Shown in pieces: positions 31,701 through 38,871 of a stretch of DNA of 41,986 nucleotides. Made by a program: the position numbers and the translations under genes. The DNA lies in NCBI GenBank assembly GCA_016192545.1, contig JACPTX010000040.1, forward strand, positions 1 through 41,986, read 5' to 3'. The stretch comes from Candidatus Omnitrophota bacterium. GTDB taxonomy: Bacteria; Omnitrophota; Gorgyraeia; Aquiviventales; Aquiviventaceae. Position 1 is the first letter of the stretch. Every line of letters starts with the position of its first letter. The notes under the pieces were generated by a model. That model searched no databases, had not been told where the DNA came from, and worked only from the letters and a program-made list of their open reading frames with translations.

Positions 31701-33966
31701 CGTCTTGTTTAAACGATTCTCTTGCAAGCTCGTTAGCCAGTCCAAGCACCGCTTGCACTTGGTCAGGGGTGAACCCTCGCGCCACCAACCAGCGCGCCAT
31801 CCGCGGAACCTCTTGATCGTAGGTGTGTCGGATTTGTTGACCGTACTTGTCCAAATAGTCAGCGAGGAAGGGATACTGTCGCCTCCACGCGGTGGGCGGC
31901 GCGGTGGACGGTTCCTTGGGCTGGCCCGGGCCGGGTGGAAGGCCGGTCGCCATCGCCAAGAGGGTGCCGTTGGCAGGGTCGAGCTGGAACTCCTGGCCCA
32001 GGATGGAAATGACCGCGACGCCGGCGGCCATGCGAAAGGCCAACCGCAACTGTGCCGCAACTTCCGGATGCTGCGCCCGCCACTCGCTGATCATTGCTCG
32101 AAGCTGCTCGGCTCCCCGCACGGCGTACGCCTTGAGGGTGATGAAACGTTGCAGAATCGTCTGAAACTTTGAGGAGGGTTGCTCATCCTCCTGTTGATCA
32201 GACTTCGCTATTGCCGGGCCAGAGGGTTGCTTGGCGGGAAGGCCGCCGGATATGGACACATTGGAGGCCTGGCTGGGGTTCAACGCTTGGCTGTGCAACT
32301 GCTCGAACTTCTGAATGAGCTCCTCGATCGGCGGGATTTCGTTCTGGAGGCGGGATTGGTAGCGGGCTTCGTCCAGCGGGGCGGTGGAGGAGGGGGTGAT
32401 GACGGCGTAGGCGATGGACTGTTCCTTGAAGCGCTGGGTCAGGCCGGCGGTATGGAAGCCGCCGGTGATAAGCACTGTGGCTCGTGAAGCGTATCTCGTG
32501 AAGCGTGAAGCGTTGGACGTGTGGCGAGGAGGCTGGTCGAGAAGCGTGAGGGTGTTGCGGAGGAAGGCGTCGTCGCGCTGGTGGGCGAGGGCGTAGAAGC
32601 GCTCCCATGTCGGCAAAGCTGCCATGAACTCGTGAAGCGTATCTCGTGAAGCGTGAAGCGCAAGCTGGTCAAGACCCAGCAAGATGGAGTCGGCGGTGAG
32701 ATAAGGACGGCGCTGCTGATATGTGCGGAAATCGTCCGGAGAAAGTTTGGTATGGGCCAGGTTGTCGAGGAGTTGGACGTCTTCGAGCAGGCGCGCCAGA
32801 GTCCGTTGCTCGTCGGTGGCGAAGTGGCGCTGCTCAACTGCCTCCTGCAACCGATCCACTTCCTGGGTCAGCTTGCCGAGATGGATCTGCGCAGAGAGCG
32901 TCAGGTACTCGACGTACTGGCGCAGGGCGTGGTAGTTGGCCTGGGGGCCATTAAGCAACCCCTGGGCGGCGGTGAGGCGCAACAGCGATTCGTAATAGAG
33001 TCGGACCGGTTTGGTCCTGGCGGTGACGGCGTTCGCCAGCGCGTTGAGCTGATCCTGCTGGGTGAGCGTCAGCTTTGGCCAGAGAACTTTCAGAAGGCGG
33101 TCGCGATCCGATTCGACGAGCTTGGTGTTGAGCTGGGGATGAAGCTCGTAGGTCTGCACCATGGCGCGGAGATTCGGATAGTCGTTGAGCTCGATCTGCG
33201 CGCCTTGAGCTAACCGCGTCAATTCCGTCAAGTAGGGTTGGAAACTTTGGTCCTCTCCGCCCTCGTAGGCGTCGCGGAGCAAGAGGAGGTTGTGGAGCGA
33301 GCCGGGATAGCGCTGCGTCCTCAGTGCGCGGAGCTGCTCGCGAAGCGGCGTCAGGATGGAATCGGCCTGGGCCTGCCACTGGGCGCCCTGCCCGTACACC
33401 TTGAGATGTTCAAGATACGTCGCCTCATCTTCCACGCCCCACAGGGTGACCTTTCCGGGATTCGTGATGCCGTAGTACTCGGCGCCGGTGAACAACCCCT
33501 CCTGCATGAACAGCCGGGAAATCTTCTCGGTGCTGGGCGGGTCGGGGAAATCGGAATACAGGGCCGTGTCGCACAGGCCTGCCGCGCCTTCGAGGGCGAC
33601 CAGTTCGACGCCGAACCGCTCGCGGAAATAGGCGATCAGCTCACTGAGATGCTGCTGGGCGTCGGGATGGGTGTGGAGGTCCTGCAGGTGGATGACGACC
33701 GCCGAGGGCTCGCGATCCTCCGGCTGCCACGTCTCGACGATGTGGCCCAGCGTCTCCGGAATGCTGAGAGACGCCAGATCCAGCTTGGCGAGGTCGAAGG
33801 ACGGGCCGGCGGCGGTCTGCGGCGGGGCGGTCGTGACGGCCTCCGCCAATACAGCAGGAGCCGGGCCGGACGTCAGCGCCACGGCAAACGCCAAGGAGAC
33901 GCAGAGGCCCCGCCTCCAACTCCCCAGGATGCGGCTGGACAGAATTACGGGTAGCTTTTGGGACAT
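28783..33966 (-). CDS. Giant secreted/membrane protein with ChaN/TIKI-like N-terminus and M50-like C-terminus
   Basis: The 1727-codon frame begins with a signal peptide (SLAFAVALTSGPAPAVLAEA). Residues 85-520 form a domain starting VVIHLQDLHTHPDAQ (H98, H100), with LVALEGAAG near 126 and GGFHTAG (H505); the pattern resembles ChaN/TIKI metal-binding folds. A long middle part is low-complexity or unknown. The last 400 residues have several membrane helices and FQEFLHEGAHYLAA, a zinc HExxH motif (1570-1574), with NLLPRGHNDG (D1669) as the likely third ligand, as in M50/S2P proteases. Residues 1039-1168 are Ser-rich and antisense to a coiled-coil gene, so the frame may be interrupted there. Two proline-rich LLAMAT...PP segments repeat at about 670 and 1230. 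SD-like GAGGT precedes ATG 33966. Confidence 0.75.
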   Translation of the reverse strand: MSQKLPVILSSRILGSWRRGLCVSLAFAVALTSGPAPAVLAEAVTTAPPQTAAGPSFDLAKLDLASLSIPETLGHIVETWQPEDREPSAVVIHLQDLHTHPDAQQHLSELIAYFRERFGVELVALEGAAGLCDTALYSDFPDPPSTEKISRLFMQEGLFTGAEYYGITNPGKVTLWGVEDEATYLEHLKVYGQGAQWQAQADSILTPLREQLRALRTQRYPGSLHNLLLLRDAYEGGEDQSFQPYLTELTRLAQGAQIELNDYPNLRAMVQTYELHPQLNTKLVESDRDRLLKVLWPKLTLTQQDQLNALANAVTARTKPVRLYYESLLRLTAAQGLLNGPQANYHALRQYVEYLTLSAQIHLGKLTQEVDRLQEAVEQRHFATDEQRTLARLLEDVQLLDNLAHTKLSPDDFRTYQQRRPYLTADSILLGLDQLALHASRDTLHEFMAALPTWERFYALAHQRDDAFLRNTLTLLDQPPRHTSNASRFTRYASRATVLITGGFHTAGLTQRFKEQSIAYAVITPSSTAPLDEARYQSRLQNEIPPIEELIQKFEQLHSQALNPSQASNVSISGGLPAKQPSGPAIAKSDQQEDEQPSSKFQTILQRFITLKAYAVRGAEQLRAMISEWRAQHPEVAAQLRLAFRMAAGVAVISILGQEFQLDPANGTLLAMATGLPPGPGQPKEPSTAPPTAWRRQYPFLADYLDKYGQQIRHTYDQEVPRMARWLVARGFTPDQVQAVLGLANELARESFKQDVWPMSSEKLASRLQSILTITEAIIYAAIQHPPTDAEDKEDFACINNVPGLELFGQRFLIATDAQSWDSLSKEVQQAYLRRDWQLRRLQAFVMTREKELSETPIVIPTAWQSRADGQPVRAGEGQTVVEALDDLTSDHTKGSYPQLRSQIFTQMGTLRETLRVFIHHREGGEEDVTGRLRRSTSVRLQAGDMIVLIPSGATGATGGGTRGGSAEGGPASRAGLDDDTGKLALKLAQMLGGVVSLSGAILAFTFHFATYGTLASPLGWGLLALSGALFFGERIATYGASLVSTSSSLRVKPLTSSRTSLNWSSIASSFLVWSTAKAFRVAISSFTRASSSVFWRTIALINSTSSMVVRRLPSMGSSRRWSMWTPSARVEREERISSNSVFVRRASSALVGSFGSFRDLWGRRLAIGVLTIPPPRAGVKPWLLQPVSARLAFQIIGLALLVAFQPFWQPLLAQALGLDLPPVTIPLLAMATAIPGGPGGQPQDPAAAPPANGVSPERGELGEPSRRATAPPGPAASDNSERPVGSRPALSAALSLTPLVAWLIYSLPGLPVSLHTRVASLGYVLTAASLATLGLLAFVIATIPQRRKPASSPATVLFLEPGTHRVLDSQQVWLVDGKTLASDEWLPLRAKAIALGAHIAVEFEPLHGRIPTEQEWRRLDLPADESYRIFEFEVGFGLTGGTIRYVNLVPFSPALDRSMKMRLVQYPLGVRWERLRDTPRGAELIFQYKLLDSLIPVYRSLSVPWRTFIHSYRRQFMIRSFMGWSMASAVQLLFGYWGVSLWDVMSASGTALLFGLSFGLALVFQEFLHEGAHYLAARYHLSVDGVQLEPFRVTYTGDWRGRERHRAWIAAAGPVVHLMVAGVMGSILATWGPAVLVQQPLQFLWVMLVGLSSWSMAVVNLLPRGHNDGLKLWRLWRNQALDTDELSNAAVKVEPSPGPAAPPAAKDETAQAEGAVRSVNEMRDDE
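30162..30210. repeat. CGACTC-type element inside the giant gene
   Basis: This segment begins CCCTTCGACTCGGCTCG and ends CGCTCAGGGC, with outer GCCCT/AGGGC arms. It encodes SPERGELGEPSRRA in the giant protein and resembles the element at 4131-4158 in the GT4 gene. Confidence 0.5.
30425..30453 (+). promoter_or_regulatory. Promoter inside the giant gene for the antisense coiled-coil gene
   Basis: TTGACA (perfect -35) at 30425-30430 and TATGGT at 30448-30453 with 17-base spacing on the plus strand. Transcription would begin near 30460, a few bases before ATG 30464. Confidence 0.7.
30464..30853 (+). CDS. Coiled-coil protein encoded antisense within the giant gene
   Basis: A 129-residue protein starting MASRRPHKSLKEPKEPTSAE, followed by an almost unbroken amphipathic coiled coil (RRTNTLLEEIRSSLSTLADG; TTMEDVELIKAIVRQNTDEL; RVKDEIATLKAFAVDHTRKL; LEVETK-like end LELVETKLAP) with heptad spacing of hydrophobic residues. 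The opposite frame over the same bases gives a Ser-rich, structureless segment, which indicates that the plus strand is the coding one. A TTGACA-17-TATGGT promoter lies just upstream. No homologous function is recognised; it may be a scaffolding or regulatory protein, or part of an inserted cassette. Confidence 0.75.
   Translation: MASRRPHKSLKEPKEPTSAEEARRTNTLLEEIRSSLSTLADGVHMLQRRLDPIEGSLRTTMEDVELIKAIVRQNTDELARVKDEIATLKAFAVDHTRKLDAIELQFKLVRDDVKGFTRRLELVETKLAP
32481..32512. repeat. 32-bp repeat copy 1 inside the giant gene
   Basis: The unit is built of CTCGTGAAGCGT-like subunits, is identical over all 32 bases to the copy at 32629-32660 and is read here as RFTRYASRA. Confidence 0.9.
32629..32660. 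repeat. 32-bp repeat copy 2 inside the giant gene
   Basis: Identical in all 32 bases to the copy at 32481-32512 but in another reading frame; here it encodes ASRDTLHE. The different frames show that the repeat spreads as DNA, not as a conserved peptide. Confidence 0.9.
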
Positions 33967-34008
33967 TACCTCAAGTATACCTGAGAGTTATAACAACCGA
34001 GAAGAACG

Positions 34009-34767
34009 CTAGGCGGGCTGAACCGCCCGAGAGGATGAAGACGGGGAAACTCGAAGCTCGGGTCGTATTGTACAGTCCATTGGGTAGAGGTACAGGGGGG
34101 TCAGACGGGCGGGGTCATCGGTCCGGCCTTGGCGAAGCCGCTCAAGGCCCAGGCGTCCCAGCGTCGCGGCCCGCGGCAGCCACAGGTCCGGGGCGGCGAA
34201 GCGGGCCCGGTCACCCAGCCGCTCCTTGAGGACGGCCTCGTAGAGCGCGATGCCGTCGCCGACGAAAAGCACGGATCCTTCGGGGTCAGACCCCTTCGGG
34301 GTCAGACCCCTCAGCAGTTCGGGGATCAGTTCGTCCACGGACAGGAGGTGGTAGTCGGACTGTTTCTTCAGCAGGCCGGCCTCGCCGCGATAGAGCGCGG
34401 CGTAGACTTTGCGCTGCTTGGCGTCCACGATGGGGCAGATGAGGTCCGGCGACAGGGCGGCGTTCGACGCCAGCACGTCCAGCGACGGCACGCCGACGAG
34501 AGGTTTCTTGAAGCGGAAGAGCAGCGCCTTCACGAACGCGATCCCGATCCGCAGGCCGGTGAATGAGCCGGGGCCGATGTCCACGGCGACTCCATCGAGC
34601 TGCTCCAGCGTGCTGTCGGATTCCTGCAGCACCCGCGTGAGGGCCTGAGGCAATTCCACGGCATGCACCCGCTCGGCCAGGACCTCGTAGGAGGCCAGCA
34701 CCTTCGCCTCGTCGAGGACCGCGACCCCCAGTTGCGAGGAGGACGTCTCAATGGCTAACAGTTTCAT
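34009..34767 (-). CDS. tsaB: tRNA threonylcarbamoyladenosine protein TsaB
   Basis: TsaB is the regulatory partner of TsaD in t6A37 tRNA modification. It shows the ASKHA-like start LLAIETSSSQLGVAVLDE, VAVDIGPGSFTGLRIGIAFV and the domain-linker block CPIVDAKQRKVYAALYRG. Length 252 residues, slightly above normal. Residues about 152-162 (LRGLTPKGSDPEG) are encoded by two GGGGTC palindromes and look like an insertion in the C-terminal half. The start overlaps tsaE by 20 bases; the C-terminus (SPSSSSRAVQPA) is poorly conserved. Confidence 0.95.
   Translation of the reverse strand: MKLLAIETSSSQLGVAVLDEAKVLASYEVLAERVHAVELPQALTRVLQESDSTLEQLDGVAVDIGPGSFTGLRIGIAFVKALLFRFKKPLVGVPSLDVLASNAALSPDLICPIVDAKQRKVYAALYRGEAGLLKKQSDYHLLSVDELIPELLRGLTPKGSDPEGSVLFVGDGIALYEAVLKERLGDRARFAAPDLWLPRAATLGRLGLERLRQGRTDDPARLTPLYLYPMDCTIRPELRVSPSSSSRAVQPA
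34282..34313. repeat. GGGGTC palindrome pair in tsaB, copy 3
   Basis: Two GGGGTCAGACCCC units (34282-34294 and 34298-34310) in direct arrangement with a three-base spacer, translated in frame as GLTPKGSDP within TsaB. Confidence 0.92.
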
Positions 34768-35266
34768 GGGTCTTCTGGATCTCCGAGATGATCTGTGCTG
34801 CGCGCGCGCCGTGCGCCACCGCGCTGACGGTCCGCTGGTTGGTGGTCTTGTACGCGAACCGCAATTCCATATACTCCGGCGGCAGGCAGTCGGCGACGCG
34901 GTCCGCCCATTCGATGACGGTGATCCGCTTCGGTGAAAACAGCCATTCGAGGTCCAGCCACACGGCGGAACTCCCCTGCTCCAGCCGGTAGCCGTCGAGG
35001 TGGATCAACGGGGTTCTGCCGGCGTATTCGCGCATCAAGACGAACGTCGGGCTCTTGACCTGATCCGGCTCAATCCCCAAACCTCTCGCGAGGCCCTGAA
35101 TGAAGGTGGTCTTGCCGCTGCCCAGTTCTCCGATGAGCCCGAGGACGTCGCCAGGCTGCAGGCGCCCTCCCAGCCGCTCGCCGAGCTGCCGGGTTTCTTC
35201 AGCCGACTGCGTCACACACTCAAAAGTGCCGGAAGCCTGTTGGGATGAGCGGCGTGATGCGGCCAT
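34748..35266 (-). CDS. tsaE: tRNA threonylcarbamoyladenosine ATPase TsaE
   Basis: TsaE is the small ATPase of the TsaBDE complex. The P-loop GELGSGKTTFIQGLARGLG is at residues 46-64, followed by SPTFVLMREY and the Walker B-like LIHLDGYRL, and ITVIEWADRV. It has 172 residues, and the first 15 are probably a family-specific extension because the start overlaps thiL by 47 bases. tsaB follows directly, so the two partners are co-translated; tsaD is not in the window. Confidence 0.95.
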   Translation of the reverse strand: MAASRRSSQQASGTFECVTQSAEETRQLGERLGGRLQPGDVLGLIGELGSGKTTFIQGLARGLGIEPDQVKSPTFVLMREYAGRTPLIHLDGYRLEQGSSAVWLDLEWLFSPKRITVIEWADRVADCLPPEYMELRFAYKTTNQRTVSAVAHGARAAQIISEIQKTHETVSH

Positions 35267-36170
35267 GTGCGTCCATCAATTCTACACGAGCCCCGCGCCG
35301 GCTGACTACGCCGATTTCCGTCACCGGCACGCGCCCGATCGACGACGGCACTCGGCGGGCTGTCTGCGGAGACACCGCGAACACCAGCTCGAAATCCTCC
35401 CCATCCATCAGCGCGTGCCGCACGGTCTTGCCTGCCCGGGAGACCGGGATCGCGCGCGCCTCGATTTGGAACGCCACCCGGCTGGCCCGCGCCAGCTGCC
35501 AGAGGTCCGAGGCGAGCCCGTCGGACAGATCCATCATCGCATGGACCGGCAGGCGGCGCACCAGCCACTGCGCCTGCGTCAGCCGCGGCACGAACGTCGC
35601 ATGCCGGCCGCTGGCCAGCGAGCCGCCCAGACAGCCGGTCACAAACACCCGGTCGCCCACCGCGGCACCGCTGCGCAGCACCAGATGCTCGGGCTTCACC
35701 CGGCCAAGAATCGCCACGTCCACCACCACCACCGGCGCGCGGACCGTATCCCCGCCGACCAGCGACATGCCGAACCGGCGCGCGCAGCGGGTCAAACCCT
35801 GGTAGAGCCCGTCCACGAACGCGACCGGCGTGGTCCGCGGCAGGCCCAGCGACACGACGGCGTGCGTCGGCAGGCCGCCCATCGCCGCGATATCGCTGAC
35901 GTTGACCGCGAGCGCCTTCCAGCCGATCCACCGCGGCGGGGTCAGACCCCTCGAAAAAGTCGAAAAAGGGGTCAGACCCCTTTTGGTTGGCAGGCGGAAA
36001 TGGACGCCTTCCACCAGCATATCGCTGGCGAAGAGCGTATGCTCGCGCCCCCCTCCTCGAAGAACCGCCGCGTCGTCCCCGATCCCGACGAGGACGGACG
36101 GCACGCCGGGAATCTGCCTGCGGAGGCGCGCAATCACCCCGACCTCCCCGAGCGCCGCGACGGTGGGCAT
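35220..36170 (-). CDS. thiL: Thiamine-monophosphate kinase
   Basis: ThiL phosphorylates TMP to thiamine diphosphate. Family blocks: VLVGIGDDAAVL (Asp pair 32-33), FASDMLVEGVHF, ALAVNVSDIAAMGG, VGGDTVRAP and MMDLSDGLASDL. Residues 62-79 (TKRGLTPFSTFSRGLTPP) come from two GGGGTC palindromes placed between VHFRL and the conserved WIGWKALAVN; homologues run directly across. The insertion is in frame and leaves all visible motifs intact, so the enzyme is probably active. It starts three bases after the CPBP gene. Confidence 0.94.
   Translation of the reverse strand: MPTVAALGEVGVIARLRRQIPGVPSVLVGIGDDAAVLRGGGREHTLFASDMLVEGVHFRLPTKRGLTPFSTFSRGLTPPRWIGWKALAVNVSDIAAMGGLPTHAVVSLGLPRTTPVAFVDGLYQGLTRCARRFGMSLVGGDTVRAPVVVVDVAILGRVKPEHLVLRSGAAVGDRVFVTGCLGGSLASGRHATFVPRLTQAQWLVRRLPVHAMMDLSDGLASDLWQLARASRVAFQIEARAIPVSRAGKTVRHALMDGEDFELVFAVSPQTARRVPSSIGRVPVTEIGVVSRRGARVELMDAHGRITPLIPTGFRHF
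35938..35984. repeat. GGGGTC palindrome pair in thiL, copy 4
   Basis: Two GGGGTCAGACCCC units at 35938-35950 and 35968-35980, separated by a spacer with two TCGAAAAAG-like repeats. It is translated as an extra segment in ThiL. Confidence 0.92.
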
Positions 36171-36172
36171 CG

Positions 36173-37270
36173 CTAACCGAACAGCACGGCTTTCATCGTC
36201 AGCCCCACGCCGACCAGTAGCGTGTTGTGCAGCATGTGGACCGCGATGGGCGCGAGCAGCGAGCCGGTGCGCTCATACAGGTCCGCCAGCAGACAGCCGA
36301 GGATCAGGATGGGCAGGAAGCCCAGGAAGTTCGTGTGCATGGCGGAAAACAGCCCGCCGCTGATCAGCATCGCCACGAGGCGCGAGGTGTGCTTGCGCAC
36401 CGCGACAAAGACCACGCCGCGGAAAAACAATTCTTCCACCAACGGCCCGACGACACAGGCCAGCGCGACGGTCGTCCACAGGACCACCCGCCGCTCATCG
36501 AGCAGCAGCAACTCGTGAATCGGCTCCAGCGGCGGCTGAATCCCCAGCTGCTGGCAGGTGCGGATGATCACCCACAAGAGCCCGAAGACCCAGGGAAAGA
36601 TGGCGACATAGCCGATAAGCCCGGCGGCGATCGCGCCCCGGCGGGTGCGCGCCGAGAGCCCCAGCAGGGTGGACGGCTTCAGCGCTTTGGTGGAGGCGAA
36701 CGCCCACACGATGAGCACCAGCAGCCCTTCCACCAGCAGCGTCGTGATGAGGCTGCGCAGGTGCGCGTCGGTCAACCCCGGCACGCCCCACGCCGTCAGG
36801 CTCACGTAGGCGAATGGCAGCAGCGCCGCGCCCAACCCGACGAGGAGCGCGATCCGCGCGGCCTCCCGGAGCGACCAGAACCGGCGCAATTTTGGCCGGT
36901 AGCGGAACAGCGTGACCAGCCGCCGCCTCCGGATCGCCCGAGCCGCCAGCACGAGGCCGGTGACGCCCAACGTCAGCACGAGCGCCGTCCACACGCTCAG
37001 CAGGAAGGCCAGATGGGGTTTGCGGCTCAGGACTTCCGACGCGCGCGCCATGTCGAAGTCGCGCGTCAAGAGTGCCTCCGCCTCGGGCGACGCCGTCGAG
37101 ACCGACACGGTCACCTTCGGGCCGGTCAAGCCGTGCCAGACGGGCCAGGCATACAGCGCCAGCGCCATCCCGCCGAGCAGGAGGTACAGCCACGGCTGAT
37201 CAAGCGGGGACGTCCGAATGCGACGGTGGGATCGCGGCCGTCGGCGTCCCCCCTTGGCGAGGGGACTCAT
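36173..37270 (-). CDS. CPBP-family intramembrane metalloprotease
   Basis: A 365-residue membrane protein with about eight helices. The C-terminal half carries the CPBP (Rce1/Abi) motifs: EELFFRG (motif 1, EExxxR), FSAMHTNFLGF (motif 2, FxxxH) and HMLHNTLLVG (motif 3, HxxxN). The N-terminal half contains a cytoplasmic loop with basic residues and extra helices. The substrate is unknown; bacterial members process prenylated or small peptide substrates. The ATG overlaps the metG stop (ATGA). Confidence 0.9.
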   Translation of the reverse strand: MSPLAKGGRRRPRSHRRIRTSPLDQPWLYLLLGGMALALYAWPVWHGLTGPKVTVSVSTASPEAEALLTRDFDMARASEVLSRKPHLAFLLSVWTALVLTLGVTGLVLAARAIRRRRLVTLFRYRPKLRRFWSLREAARIALLVGLGAALLPFAYVSLTAWGVPGLTDAHLRSLITTLLVEGLLVLIVWAFASTKALKPSTLLGLSARTRRGAIAAGLIGYVAIFPWVFGLLWVIIRTCQQLGIQPPLEPIHELLLLDERRVVLWTTVALACVVGPLVEELFFRGVVFVAVRKHTSRLVAMLISGGLFSAMHTNFLGFLPILILGCLLADLYERTGSLLAPIAVHMLHNTLLVGVGLTMKAVLFG

Positions 37271-38871
37271 CCGGCAGCCCCTGCCTCACTCTTCGGAAAC
37301 AACACGCTTCTCGCGCCGAGCGGCTGACCGGATGAGATCCCGGGCCAGCGAGAGGCGTCCGCGAGCCGCCGGGGAGTGCCGCCCATGCCGAGCTGCTGCC
37401 AGATGGCGGCGGAGACCGAGGGCATGAACGGCTCCAGCGTGATGCTGACGATCCGGATCACCTCGGCCAATGACCGAAGTATGGTATTAAGACGCTCCTG
37501 CCCTGTTGTGTCTTTTGCATATAGCCACGGCGTCTGGTTCTCGATGTAACGATTCGCATGGGTTACCAGTTGGAAAATCGAGCCGAGTGCGTCAGCAAAG
37601 CTTAGATTGGACATTGATTCATCTAGACGACCACTCAACTGAAGAGCTTCTTCCTTCAGGTCGTCATCATCCGTGACTCGGCCTAACCGGTCATTTTCCG
37701 AGCCGAAATCCGGTATAACACCTTTGCGATAGCGCTCAATCATTGATAGCGCGCGGTTGACCAGATTGCCCAGGTCGTCCGCCAAGTCGGCATCCAGCCG
37801 GCCGAGGATCGCGTCCTCGGAAAACGCGCCGTCCTGCCCGAAGGGCACCTCGCGCAGGAGGAAGTAGCGGTAGACGTCGGCGGCGAAGGACTGGCCCTTG
37901 AGGAATTGCTGGACGATGGCATAGGGGTCCACGATGTTGCCCAGCGACTTCGACATCTTCTGCTCGCCGATCTTCCACCAGCCGTGGGCGAAGATCAGCC
38001 GCGGCATCCGCTCATCTGAGAGGCCCAGCGCATGGAGGATGATGGGCCAGTAGACCGCATGGTGGCGCAGGATGTCTTTGCCGATGAAGTGCACGTCAGC
38101 GGGCCAGAGGCCTTCGAACCGTTCGGCGTCCACGCCGTAGCCGGGGGCGCTGAGGTAGTTGAGGAGCGCGTCGAACCAGACATAGGTCACGTGCCGGTCG
38201 CTGAACGGCACCGGGATCCCCCAGCCCACCCGCCGGCGCGGGCGCGTGATGCAGAGATATTCCGGCAGGGGCTGTTCCAGCAGGCTGGCGATTTCGTTGT
38301 AGCGGGTCTGCGGCTGGATGAACGGGGGGTGCGCCTTGAGGAATCGGCGCAGCCAGTCCTGATGCCGGCGCAGCGGCAGGTACCAGCCCTCTTCCTTCAC
38401 CGCTTCGAGGGGGCGCTGGCAGTTCGGGCAGGTCGGCGAGCCGCCTGTGGCGGCGAGCTCGTCTTTCGTCCAGAACGTCTCGCACGGCGTGCAGTACCAG
38501 CCGTCGTAGGTGGCATGGAAGAGTGCGTTCTCATCATGCAGGCGCGTGAGGCACGCCTGCACCACCGTGACGTGCCGCGGCTCGGTCGTCCGGATGAAAT
38601 CGTCATGCGAAATCCCCAGCAGCGTCCAGAGCGCCTTGAATCGCTCCACCATCTCATCGACAAACATCTGCGGTGCCTTGCCAGCGGCTGTCGCGGCCTG
38701 CTCTATCTTCTGGCCATGCTCGTCGGTGCCGGTCAGAAAAAAGACCGCCTCGCCTTTGAGGCGCCGGTAGCGCGCCAGGCAGTCCGCGGCCACCTCGGTG
38801 TAGGAGTGGCCGATGTGCGGCGAGGCGTTGACGTAGTAGAGCGGCGTCGTCAGATAGAACGTCTTGGCCAT
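37267..38871 (-). CDS. metG: Methionyl-tRNA synthetase
   Basis: MetG charges tRNA-Met. The catalytic domain has HIGH at 19-22, the zinc knuckles C127, C130, C148, C151 (YCTPCETFW; TCPNCQRP) and KMSKS at 305-309, followed by the helical anticodon-binding domain (NRYIENQTPWLYAKD). It has 534 residues, normal without the tRNA-binding appendix. The 84-codon upstream extension of the frame is ignored because ATG 38871 overlaps the holB stop (TGATG) and starts MAKTFYLTTPLYYVNASPHI. Bases about 37450-37760 are clearly more AT-rich than the rest of the gene. Confidence 0.96.
   Translation of the reverse strand: MAKTFYLTTPLYYVNASPHIGHSYTEVAADCLARYRRLKGEAVFFLTGTDEHGQKIEQAATAAGKAPQMFVDEMVERFKALWTLLGISHDDFIRTTEPRHVTVVQACLTRLHDENALFHATYDGWYCTPCETFWTKDELAATGGSPTCPNCQRPLEAVKEEGWYLPLRRHQDWLRRFLKAHPPFIQPQTRYNEIASLLEQPLPEYLCITRPRRRVGWGIPVPFSDRHVTYVWFDALLNYLSAPGYGVDAERFEGLWPADVHFIGKDILRHHAVYWPIILHALGLSDERMPRLIFAHGWWKIGEQKMSKSLGNIVDPYAIVQQFLKGQSFAADVYRYFLLREVPFGQDGAFSEDAILGRLDADLADDLGNLVNRALSMIERYRKGVIPDFGSENDRLGRVTDDDDLKEEALQLSGRLDESMSNLSFADALGSIFQLVTHANRYIENQTPWLYAKDTTGQERLNTILRSLAEVIRIVSITLEPFMPSVSAAIWQQLGMGGTPRRLADASRWPGISSGQPLGARSVLFPKSEAGAAG

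Noticed and set aside
32481-32660. CRISPR-like direct repeats
   Set aside because: Only two copies, inside an open coding frame, no cas genes and no array of regular spacers.
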